NCBI RefSeq assembly: GCF_020667895.1
Contig: NZ_JAFMPS010000003.1
Coordinates: 125,586 to 189,585 of the forward strand
DNA: 64,000 nucleotides
Direction of reading: 5' to 3'
Source: Alcanivorax sp. 1008
GTDB lineage: Bacteria; Pseudomonadota; Gammaproteobacteria; Pseudomonadales; Alcanivoracaceae
Part shown: positions 19,301 through 25,792 of the stretch, piece after piece
Layout: the number at the start of each line of letters is the position of its first letter
Numbering within the stretch: the first letter of the stretch is position 1
The notes under the pieces: generated by a model
Databases searched by the model: none
What the model was told of the DNA's origin: nothing
The model's input: the letters and a program-made list of their open reading frames with translations, nothing else
Translations under genes and position numbers: made by a program

Positions 19301-21803
19301 GGGCATCTGAAACTTCCACGCCATCAAGCAGCAGCTTGGGTGTCAGTCGATCATCAAGACGGGCAGTGACACTGACGACGGGGTGAATAACCATCATCCC
19401 GTCAGTCAGGTTCAGAAAGCCTTTCTTGGCTTCCGCATCAGCCGAATCGTTGCGTTCGCTGGCTCGGTCGCGGTTCAGGCCGCTGTCGGCCACAACGGTG
19501 GCCAAGGTGGCATTGGACACCTGCTGCTGGGTAAAGAAGCGCACGGTGACACGGCGATTAAGCGCGCGGCCATCCGCTGTGTCGTTATCTGCAACGGGCT
19601 CATCCGGGCCTTTGCCGACAATGGTGATTTGCTCCAACGGAATGAGCAGTAGCTCTGACAGGTATCCTGCTACTGCACGTGCTCTTGCTTCTGAAAGCGC
19701 ATAGTTATCATTGATCACACGACCAGCACGGGGAACGATGCGCTGGCTATCTGTGTGACCATAAACCTCCAGGCGTAAACCTGGTTTGCCGCGCAGCGTA
19801 TCCGCCGCATTGCTTATATCTAAACGGTCACGCTCTGATAAGCCTGCGGACATGCTGGCGAAGCGGGGGCGCAGAACCAGCTCGTTGTCCTTCATCTGCG
19901 CGCCGGTGACTCTGACACTGTTTTGAGACGATACTGAAAAACGTTTGTTGTCCGGCGTGGTGCCAAAGGTGTTAAAGAGAATGCTTTGTTCCACGGTGTC
20001 ACGGGTGTTCGGATCCACGGCAAGATCCATTTCAAGAGTGTGGCGCCAGAAATAACCTTCGACGGGAAACTGGAACTCATAAAAGTTGTCGCGCTTGATC
20101 GGGTCCGAGATGGGCTTGCCGTCGAAGCGGATGCTGCCGGGTACCGGAGTCAAAGTATGCGGAAGAAACAGGTGCGTGGTGACATTGGTGAAAAGCGTTT
20201 CACCATTGCCAATTGGCAGGGTGATACGCGCCACACCATCTTCCAGGCGAGTGGTGAGTTGCTGCTGTAACTGAGCATCCAGTGCCGGACGTACGTTGAT
20301 GTACCAGTTCTCCCGCCACAGTGTGCCGCCCTGAACATTAACGAAACGGGAACTGGGGTTGCCAGCCTGCCGGGTGTTGTCATGGCATTGGCTCAGCGTA
20401 TGGCGTGGTCCCAACGTAATGGTGTCCAGCTGCAGGACATGGGTGCCTGGGGTGACGCCTTCAATATGCCAGCGACCATGCTTGTCGGTGATGACACTGG
20501 TGCCATCCTCCATATAAATGCGTACGCCTTCGAGGCCAGGAGCATCCTGCTCACCACAGGATCCGGCAATAACACGGCCCATCAGGAAAGCGCGATCGTT
20601 GAAGAATGGCCGCTCCACCAAAACCTCTGCTTTGGCCATGTTTGATCGCATGATGCCTGCCGTTGCTTGAGCCAGGTTGGCGGCACGTCCGGCACGGGCG
20701 GCCACTGTGACCTCAGTAACGTAGCGAACAGTTCGGCTGGCTCCTGGAGCGATATTGCCGACATCAATAGTGAGCTGGCTGCCGCTTGGATCAATTGCTG
20801 GGTCGGCCACTGCAATGCCATCAATGCGCAGCGAACCTGGCTGATAGCGAAAGCCTGCCGGCAGGGAGTCGATGACCTGTGTGCTCAGGGCCGGAGCGAT
20901 AGAGATGTTCTCTACATTGACATCGTAGGCGAGGAAGTCACCAGTCATCACCGCGCCGCGCTGGCTGGTCTTGGTTACGAACAGGTCCGTGTCTGGCAAA
21001 GGCGCAGCGCTGGTGGTGCTGCGACGTTCTGCCTGAATGCTGCCCAGTACCAGTGGGTCAACAAACCAGGGCGCGCCAGCAGTCAGACTGTCTGCAACAT
21101 CTCCATTGTTATCGTAGCGAATCTCCACGGTACTGTCCGGTGGGATAACGATAGGGCTGCCGGGGATATTGGGCTGCAGGTAGCCCACATAAACATTGCT
21201 GTTGGTGGCTGTTTCTACTAGCGCGATGGTGTAGCTGTCGCCGCTGCTGATATCAATAGTCACGCCGATAAAGCGCCGACCATCAGGGCGAGTTGCAATG
21301 GCGGTCGGTGGCAAAATCGGGGTGTTCGCAACAATAAAAATTGGCTCCCGGCCCTCGTAAAAGTCGCTGGGAGCAAGAGGGATAGAGCTGTTCAAGGGCA
21401 GCGGGGTGCCCGCGTCATCGATAGGCGCCGGAAGCGCGCCAAGCAATGAGGGTGTGCCAGACAGGCTATCCGGGGAGGCAAAGTTGCCTTGCCATACTTG
21501 GTAAGAGTCAGGGGCGCCTGGGTCGTAGCGATAAAGACCAATACTCTCATAACGCAACACTTCTACGTTTGCGGTGGCGGGCACCACCGAGCCGGACCAG
21601 CTTAACTCTGCTGGTGGCTGAGTAACCACCAGTGCCGCGCTGGAAAAACCGCTAAGCAATAGCAGTAGCAGAGCGACACAGGGCATGCTCTGGCGCTGCC
21701 AGCCTTTCAGGCGTGGCAGGGACAGAGCGAGCCACACAGCGACGAAAACCCCACTGGCAAATGCCAGTGGGGTTTTCTCACTGAGGATAAAGCTCCGTTT
21801 CAT
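16380..21803 (-). CDS. Giant composite surface protein: DUF11, CnaB-like, OmpA-like and beta-rich C-terminal domains
   Basis: Up to 1807 residues. A hydrophobic export signal lies near residues 40-57 (MPCVALLLLLLSGFSSA). Then come a beta-rich region, a DUF11 domain about 270-385 (TDLFVTKTSQRG), a CnaB/carboxypeptidase-regulatory-like fold about 408-455 (GLEGVRIYMEDGTSVITDKH), and an OmpA C-terminal peptidoglycan-binding domain about 626-755 (EVYGHTDSQR, NYALSEARARAV). From about 1000 to 1795 alternating beta-strand sequence rich in Tyr, Arg and Asp suggests a large outer-membrane barrel, ending in VLDFRIKF plus a 14-residue polar tail. The start is doubtful: a terminator-like hairpin lies in codons 10-20, so GTG 21737 or ATG 21686 may be the true start. 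Probably anchors to peptidoglycan and spans the outer membrane; transport or scaffold function is inference. Confidence 0.75.
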   Translation of the reverse strand: MKRSFILSEKTPLAFASGVFVAVWLALSLPRLKGWQRQSMPCVALLLLLLSGFSSAALVVTQPPAELSWSGSVVPATANVEVLRYESIGLYRYDPGAPDSYQVWQGNFASPDSLSGTPSLLGALPAPIDDAGTPLPLNSSIPLAPSDFYEGREPIFIVANTPILPPTAIATRPDGRRFIGVTIDISSGDSYTIALVETATNSNVYVGYLQPNIPGSPIVIPPDSTVEIRYDNNGDVADSLTAGAPWFVDPLVLGSIQAERRSTTSAAPLPDTDLFVTKTSQRGAVMTGDFLAYDVNVENISIAPALSTQVIDSLPAGFRYQPGSLRIDGIAVADPAIDPSGSQLTIDVGNIAPGASRTVRYVTEVTVAARAGRAANLAQATAGIMRSNMAKAEVLVERPFFNDRAFLMGRVIAGSCGEQDAPGLEGVRIYMEDGTSVITDKHGRWHIEGVTPGTHVLQLDTITLGPRHTLSQCHDNTRQAGNPSSRFVNVQGGTLWRENWYINVRPALDAQLQQQLTTRLEDGVARITLPIGNGETLFTNVTTHLFLPHTLTPVPGSIRFDGKPISDPIKRDNFYEFQFPVEGYFWRHTLEMDLAVDPNTRDTVEQSILFNTFGTTPDNKRFSVSSQNSVRVTGAQMKDNELVLRPRFASMSAGLSERDRLDISNAADTLRGKPGLRLEVYGHTDSQRIVPRAGRVINDNYALSEARARAVAGYLSELLLIPLEQITIVGKGPDEPVADNDTADGRALNRRVTVRFFTQQQVSNATLATVVADSGLNRDRASERNDSADAEAKKGFLNLTDGMMVIHPVVSVTARLDDRLTPKLLLDGVEVSDARIGSRIADEATKTVVYTWVGVEIDSVGEHNFELQGKGGFGVVRFREKVTLRRSGELKSIRSGDSIENVADGLTPVQLKLNLFDAFDQPLQAQTELRIVSGSLRPLNYSQTTSPLEDRGDVVVVDQNGIARFAPVSTAGTYRLRLTDGRVVSDELTVAVSPDLREWILVGFAEGTVGYNTLSGNMQNLGSPDKHAYVDGEMAFFARGTVAGEWLLTAALDTRRVPEGRPLNQAIDPQRWYVLYGDDAQRTHDAPSSKKLYVRMEKRDFYALFGDYDTGLTVTELGRYQRVLTGAKAEWRGRNVSALGFVADSSQGFIRDDIEPDGTSGLYRLSRAPIVPGSETVTVEVRDRFTNEVISSTPMTRFIDYSLDSADGTMFFRQPIPVQDASFNPLSIVVTYEVEVGAEKTVAGGRATVFNEDESLTVGITAVNDDTLAAPGSLIGADVVWKPTEQHTIKAELAGTRQDLQPGSSNDQAWLLEHQYTSEQVDTRVRIDQTDDGFGLTQQSPSDEDSRNIQAGIRYRINEDVAVSADASRQQVPDTGNRRDLVEGRVEYQQPDWQAFAGARHVESVTNGGIFESQQLIAGGQKDLLDKRLTLSATGETSINSGSDESDYPSRLMLGSDYRLTDRVSLFANQEFTWSHEQRTQDSRVGARATPWRGATASTSVSRSMDEYGPRMMAHAGLFQTIELSQYWTADIGFDRAQTLVDGNPVDSFDPDRAPASGTDGNDYTAISGGLGYQDASWQWTNRVEYRHAVNDDKWNLLSGFQHRLDETNTVAGRALHFDQKFRTGDILRSSELDFSYVRRPLSESWFWLNRSRVVYDEQRDAFGSRYGHRLINNTHLNFVAQERHQVSLQYGARYVGDTIDSQRFTGYTDLIGGEYRYDITPRWDVGVRGSTLASYNSNVRMNSFGLMAGYSPIRDVWISLGYNFRGFYDDDFSGAQGRVQGIVLDFRIKFDQSSAKRFKNSVTETE
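21745..21776 (-). terminator. Perfect 15-bp hairpin with T run, inside the 5' end of the giant gene
   Basis: AAAACCCCACTGGCA (21745-21759) and TGCCAGTGGGGTTTT (21762-21776) are perfectly complementary around a 2-base centre. Read on the minus strand this is a GC-rich stem followed by TTTTC, 38 bases after the stop of the upstream 375-residue gene: a classical intrinsic terminator. It is overlapped by the longest reading of the 1807-residue gene. Confidence 0.75.
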
Positions 21804-21813
21804 CCGGGTTCCG

Positions 21814-22941
21814 TTACTGCACGGTGACCTGGAACGTCACTACGGCAGTTTCACCGTCAATGATTTCCCCCGGACCGCCGGTAGCACTGTTGACTTGCAA
21901 GCCACCAACAAGAGGGGAGTTCGGGCCAACGTCTGCCACCGGGGCGCCGTTCAGCGTGGTGCTGTTAGGAACATACGCGGTGAACTCCGGGATGCTGTCG
22001 GAGATGGTTGCGCCGGTGATGGTTTCAGTAGGAATGGTGCCTGCAGTCAGACGATACTCGAGCACATCGCCGGTGCGTGCAGTTACGCCGCTAGTGGCGA
22101 AGGCGCCGCCATCAGTTACGTTACGTACTTCCTTGATCAGGGTTGCGTCACCTGACAATACGGTCACGGTGCCGCCACCGATATCGTCAAAGGTGACTAC
22201 GTCACCCGGGCCACCAGGGCCAGGAGCCGCTGCGGTACCGTCAATTACGATTTCGTGCTCACCTGGAGTGCCCGGGGTAAGCGGACTGCCTGCGTCCAGC
22301 TCGACGGTGAAGGTCTGTACTTCACCTACCTGAGTGCCGACCGGTACATTGCCTGCGATGATTGCCGGAGCAGATGCCTGAGGCGTCAGAGCCACAGCGG
22401 TCGGAGTCTCAGGCGTGGTGGTGTTGCCAGTTGTCGATGCCGGGGTACCCGGGGTGACAGAGCCGACGGTGTACAGATAGTCCGTACCACCAATGTTGAT
22501 CCGCACGGTATCACCCGGAATCAGATTGTCCTCAGAGCCAGCAGCAATGAAGATCGTGCCCGCTTGTGAAGGCCGTGAGGTAATAGACCCTGCCAGAGTA
22601 ACCTGAGGCGGAGTGATGGTTAGCGACGACGGAGCACCAACGTCTGTGTCATTCGTGCTTACCGTGAGGTCATAGATGTCACTGCCGTTGCTGTTACCGA
22701 TAATGGTGTAGTTAACCGTTACCGAGTCACCAGCATTGGCGGTTACCGTTTCCGAAGTGATGGTCGGTGCGGCACCGATGGTGCGCACTTCAACATCCAC
22801 GGAGGCAGTAACCTGTTGCCCGGTGCCAAACGTCATGGTGGCAGCGTTATGAATGGTAGCACCGCCACCGGTGGTGGCGAGAGCGTGGCCAGTTGTAGAC
22901 AGCGCAGCCAATGCCACCAGTCCTGTAAGTAATTTTTTCAT
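21814..22941 (-). CDS. Exported DUF11-type repeat protein
   Basis: A 375-residue protein with a Sec signal peptide (MKKLLTGLVALAALSTTGHALA, cleavage after ALA at 22). The mature N-terminus (GGATIHNAATMTF, VDVEVRTIGAAPTITSETVT) matches the layout of the neighbouring 408-residue protein, indicating paralogy. Two Ig-like beta domains follow, ending in a DUF11 module (TISDSIPEFTAYVPNSTTLN) and the C-terminal strand VVTFQVTVQ. Rich in Thr, Gly and Val, almost no Cys or Lys: typical of an extracellular beta-sandwich protein. A ribosome-binding site AAGGATG precedes the ATG. No catalytic motif seen. Confidence 0.72.
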   Translation of the reverse strand: MKKLLTGLVALAALSTTGHALATTGGGATIHNAATMTFGTGQQVTASVDVEVRTIGAAPTITSETVTANAGDSVTVNYTIIGNSNGSDIYDLTVSTNDTDVGAPSSLTITPPQVTLAGSITSRPSQAGTIFIAAGSEDNLIPGDTVRINIGGTDYLYTVGSVTPGTPASTTGNTTTPETPTAVALTPQASAPAIIAGNVPVGTQVGEVQTFTVELDAGSPLTPGTPGEHEIVIDGTAAAPGPGGPGDVVTFDDIGGGTVTVLSGDATLIKEVRNVTDGGAFATSGVTARTGDVLEYRLTAGTIPTETITGATISDSIPEFTAYVPNSTTLNGAPVADVGPNSPLVGGLQVNSATGGPGEIIDGETAVVTFQVTVQ

Positions 22942-22966
22942 ATCAATTCATCCTTTGTTGAAACTT

Positions 22967-22997
22967 CCGGTGACCGGCGAGGACGCCCGGTCACCGG
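22967..22997. repeat. Intercistronic hairpin between the 408- and 375-residue genes
   Basis: CCGGTGACCGG (22967-22977) and CCGGTCACCGG (22987-22997) form an 11-bp perfect stem with a 9-base loop in the 64-bp gap. No U run follows on the minus strand, so it may be an mRNA-stabilizing or processing hairpin rather than a terminator. Confidence 0.6.
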
Positions 22998-23005
22998 GGG
23001 TTCCG

Positions 23006-24232
23006 TCAGTCAATGGTGACCTGGAAGATCACATGGCTTATTTCCGTGGCGAGCAGCGTGCCGCCATCCCCATTGCCTGCACCACCAGTGGTATCGTCGC
23101 CACCCGCGCCTGCGTAGACGTAGACGGTTCCGTTGCCGGTAGTATCCAGTTCGGCAGCATCGCCATCATCTGCGGTTTCATCCTGAGCGACGAAGGTGCC
23201 GTCACCTGGGTCAAGCTCGATGGAAGAAGCAACAAAAGTTGTGAACTGCGGAATCGGATCCGAAACCACGATGTTGTTCGCGGTACCTGCACCAGCGGCC
23301 CTATTATCGATAACAATCAGGTACTGCATGGTGTCGCCCGGATTTCCGGTAACGCCCGAGGAGTAGTAATCAACGCCATCAACAGTGATGTCGGCCGCAA
23401 CCGGGTTGAAGGTGGTGAGCGGGGTGGCGTTGCGCACATACTTGGTCACGGTGAGTACAGGGCGGCGCACGGTGATTACAGTGGCAGTAAGTTGCGTGCC
23501 GGATACCGCTCCATCAAAGTCGGATGTGGCAGTCGACAGAATAGAGTGGGTGCCGGATGTACCCGCAGTAATCGTATCCGTGGTGATATCCACAGTTACA
23601 GTGTCACGTTGACCGATTGTTGTGCCGTAGATGAAGCCATTGGTAGTGCCCGCGGTCAGCGTAATGGTGACCGTGTTAGTGGCAGCGCCTGTGGTTTCAT
23701 CGATACTGTCAATAACGGCAACTTCGGCTGTGCCAGTCGGGTCAATGACAATGGTGTCGCCCACTGCCAGGCCGTTGACGATGCCGTCATCTGTGCCATC
23801 AAAGGGTACGATGATATCGGTGTCAGTGGCAGAAATTGCGCTGGCCACGGTTGTTGCACCAAGATCAATGCTGGGATCATCACCGACCGCGTCAGCATCC
23901 ATATTTGTACGTGTGTCTGCGGAGGTGAAGTTGTAGGTGTCAGGACCGTTGGCTGTGCTGGTAACGGTGTATACCAGACTGACCACGGTGTCTTCGGTGG
24001 TTGGGTCCACGTCTGCCGGTGATGATACCAGCGGTATAGAGGCAACCAGATTTACATCAATCTCAACACTAGCCGTTTCTGCTGGCTGTGCATTATCCGC
24101 AGCATCGCTGTAGTTCACCGTTACCGTATTGGTAATAGTGGTGTTTGCCGCCGTGGCAAAAGCCAGGCTGGGGATTAACGCTGCACTAGCAAGTAATGCG
24201 CTCCCCCCCAATAGTTTCTGTAAATGTTTCAT
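23006..24232 (-). CDS. Exported DUF11-type repeat protein with poly-G tract in its signal peptide
   Basis: A 408-residue protein with signal peptide MKHLQKLLGGSALLASAALI, cleaved after AFA near 26. The mature N-terminus (ANTTITNTVTVNYSDAADNA, VSLVYTVTSTANGPDTYNFT) parallels the 375-residue neighbour. The C-terminal DUF11 module contains VVSDPIPQFTTFVASSIEL and ends in VIFQVTID. It is very Asp/Thr-rich and acidic, so calcium binding between beta domains is possible but not shown. Codons 9-11 contain a run of seven G (24203-24209 as C on the plus strand), where slippage would disrupt the signal peptide. GAGGA upstream of the ATG is the ribosome-binding site. Confidence 0.72.
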   Translation of the reverse strand: MKHLQKLLGGSALLASAALIPSLAFATAANTTITNTVTVNYSDAADNAQPAETASVEIDVNLVASIPLVSSPADVDPTTEDTVVSLVYTVTSTANGPDTYNFTSADTRTNMDADAVGDDPSIDLGATTVASAISATDTDIIVPFDGTDDGIVNGLAVGDTIVIDPTGTAEVAVIDSIDETTGAATNTVTITLTAGTTNGFIYGTTIGQRDTVTVDITTDTITAGTSGTHSILSTATSDFDGAVSGTQLTATVITVRRPVLTVTKYVRNATPLTTFNPVAADITVDGVDYYSSGVTGNPGDTMQYLIVIDNRAAGAGTANNIVVSDPIPQFTTFVASSIELDPGDGTFVAQDETADDGDAAELDTTGNGTVYVYAGAGGDDTTGGAGNGDGGTLLATEISHVIFQVTID

Positions 24233-24272
24233 TTTTTTATCCTCAGTGTTTGCACCCCGGTTTGGTGATGCG

Positions 24273-24342
24273 CATCAGGCCTGCTGGAGTGCGAAGGCGG
24301 CCTGATGTTTCTGCTAACTCGGTAAAAACCATGTTTTTACCG
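24273..24342. repeat. Two consecutive inverted repeats between the first two cluster genes
   Basis: CATCAGGCC (24273-24281) pairs with GGCCTGATG (24299-24307). Next to it CGGTAAAAAC (24320-24329) pairs with GTTTTTACCG (24333-24342). Both lie in the 131-bp gap between the 166-residue gene and the 408-residue gene. They may be partial terminators that set expression ratios, or operators. Confidence 0.5.
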
Positions 24343-24363
24343 GGTTTGCAAAAAACGTTTTAA

Positions 24364-24864
24364 TTACTGCACGACTACAGAAAACCCGCTGCTTCCCTGA
24401 GCACCTGCGCCGACTTCTTCAATAATCCAGCGAATGGCGTTGTACTGTTCTGGAGAGGCTTGGCGATCTTCCGGCTGACCATTCGTGCCAGTGACTTGAT
24501 AGGTCAGGTTGCTGGCTTTTTTGAATGTTTTACCGCCGTCAATGGAGAAAAGAATCTCGCTGTTTTCCCCCCAGGCGCTGTTTGCCTGATAGGAAGTTGC
24601 TTCCGGCACCGGGTTATCAAGTCGCACATTGCGAGCAGCTTCATCGCCCGTATTGCTGTAGTTGATGGTGTAGAACAGGACGTCACCCGGCACGGTATCG
24701 GTGGCCGCTATGCGGCGAGTGACTTGCTGGCCATTTTCATCCACTTCTACAACGTCTTTCTCGGCGGAGATTTGTAGTGAAATCTGTGGTGCTGCCATCG
24801 CTATCATGCTGGCGGCGGTTAGGCCGAAGGCAAGCAAAGTATTGCGAATCATACTCATCATCAT
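24364..24864 (-). CDS. Small exported DUF11-domain protein
   Basis: A 166-residue protein with a signal peptide ending ASMIAMA (about 24 residues). The rest is a single DUF11-like beta-sandwich: VPGDVLFYTINYSNTGDEAA is the family start, RLDNPVPEATSYQANSAWG the shared core, and FSIDGGKTF resembles the EDGGLSW segment in the 1064-residue protein. It ends GSSGFSVVVQ, the same kind of C-terminal strand as its neighbours. First gene of the minus-strand cluster; AAAGGAGAGACACA precedes a run of three ATG codons, so its start may be 24864, 24861 or 24858. Closest to the putative regulated promoter region 24960-25050. Confidence 0.75.
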   Translation of the reverse strand: MMMSMIRNTLLAFGLTAASMIAMAAPQISLQISAEKDVVEVDENGQQVTRRIAATDTVPGDVLFYTINYSNTGDEAARNVRLDNPVPEATSYQANSAWGENSEILFSIDGGKTFKKASNLTYQVTGTNGQPEDRQASPEQYNAIRWIIEEVGAGAQGSSGFSVVVQ

Positions 24865-24971
24865 TGTGTCTCTCCTTTGATATTTATTGGTCCAGAGCCG
24901 TCTCCGGACTCCCGGCTAGTGGTTCCTGACCCTCAGCATGAGCTGCCTGCAGGAGTGCCATCAGCTGGTTT

Positions 24972-24987
24972 TGTGACACAGATCACT
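24972..24987. promoter_or_regulatory. CRP/Vfr-like palindrome upstream of the surface-protein cluster
   Basis: TGTGACACAGATCACT fits TGTGA-N6-TCACA at 9 of 10 defined positions. It lies about 110 bp before the first cluster gene, in a 208-bp gap, next to a TAAAAT -10-like box on the minus strand. Suggests cAMP-receptor-protein control. Site seen by eye only. Confidence 0.5.
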
Positions 24988-25018
24988 GATATTTTAGTGG
25001 TATCAGCATGCATATGTC

Positions 25019-25047
25019 CTGAACGCGCCATGAACAAGATATGAACA
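25019..25047. promoter_or_regulatory. 11-bp-spaced direct repeats, candidate OmpR-family binding site
   Basis: ATGAACA occurs at 25030-25036 and 25041-25047, with a third partial copy CTGAACG at 25019-25025. The 7-base unit plus 4-base spacer gives exactly the 11-bp period of PhoB-type boxes. It sits just past the end of the response-regulator gene and about 155-185 bp before the first surface-protein gene on the same strand. Confidence 0.5.
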
Positions 25048-25072
25048 TCTGTGGTTCTTGAGTGCTTGATGA

Positions 25073-25792
25073 TCATGTATCCATGCCTACAAAGCGGTAC
25101 CCGGCACCAGCCACCGTCTCAATGAGAGGGCCGGGCACGCCAGCGGCCTCCAGCTTTTTGCGCAAGCGGTAAATCAGCACCGTGACGGTCTCCTCGCTGG
25201 TGGTTTCCATTGGCGAGGACATGGCCCGGGCCAGCTGGCGCCGGTTACATAGACTGCCTTTTGCCTGAATCAGTTCTCTTAGCAGGTCCCGCTCACTGCG
25301 GGTCAGGCTTACCATTGCACCTTGGGGGCCGGTAACCCGGTATTGGCTGGGCTGCAGGTGCCACTCGCCGAAGCTCAGTGATGATGTCGCCTGAGTGGCT
25401 CCGGCGGCCCTGCGGGAGTTTTGTCTACGCAGAAAGTTGCGGATCCGGAACTCCAGCTCGCGAGCGTTAAATGGTTTGACGATATAGTCGTCTGCCCCGG
25501 CTTCCAGTGCTTCCAGCCGGCTATGCTCATCGCAGCGACCCGATACCACAAACACCGCGGTATCACCCGCGGCGGCCAGCTCTTTTAGAAGGGCTAATCC
25601 ATCACCGTCGGGCAGATTGAGGTCCAGCAGCAACAAGTCGAACTTCTCGGTGGTGGACAAGGCTCGGAAACTGGCAAGATCGGCGGCCTCTAGCACCTGA
25701 TAGTGCATCAGGGATAGAAAGTCTCTGAGTACGGCACGCAGGGCCGCGTCATCTTCCAGAACCAGAACCCGGTATGCTGGCGTCGCATTCAT
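25073..25792 (-). CDS. OmpR/PhoB-family response regulator
   Basis: A 239-residue two-domain regulator. The receiver holds the acidic pair EDD (13-15), acceptor Asp57 in LLLLDLNLPDGDG, and the Lys in IVKPFNAREL. The C-terminal winged helix (about 140-238) has SLTRSERDLLRELI and the DNA-contacting segment EETVTVLIYRLRKKLEAAG, ending in VAGAGYRFVG. Its ATG overlaps the stop of the upstream kinase by four bases, so they are a coupled pair. The next genes downstream on the same strand are the surface proteins, the obvious candidate targets. Its specific target is inferred, not known. Confidence 0.92.
   Translation of the reverse strand: MNATPAYRVLVLEDDAALRAVLRDFLSLMHYQVLEAADLASFRALSTTEKFDLLLLDLNLPDGDGLALLKELAAAGDTAVFVVSGRCDEHSRLEALEAGADDYIVKPFNARELEFRIRNFLRRQNSRRAAGATQATSSLSFGEWHLQPSQYRVTGPQGAMVSLTRSERDLLRELIQAKGSLCNRRQLARAMSSPMETTSEETVTVLIYRLRKKLEAAGVPGPLIETVAGAGYRFVGMDT

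Noticed and set aside
22853-24022. Long plus-strand frame (389 codons) opposite the 408-residue protein
   Set aside because: Antisense shadow of a Thr/Val-rich gene; no ribosome-binding site, no domain, and the minus strand encodes clear paralogs with signal peptides.
13083-24864. Surface cluster as a horizontally acquired island with mobile-element ends
   Set aside because: No integrase, transposase, tRNA boundary or terminal direct repeats were seen at either side, and base composition looks similar to the flanks by eye.
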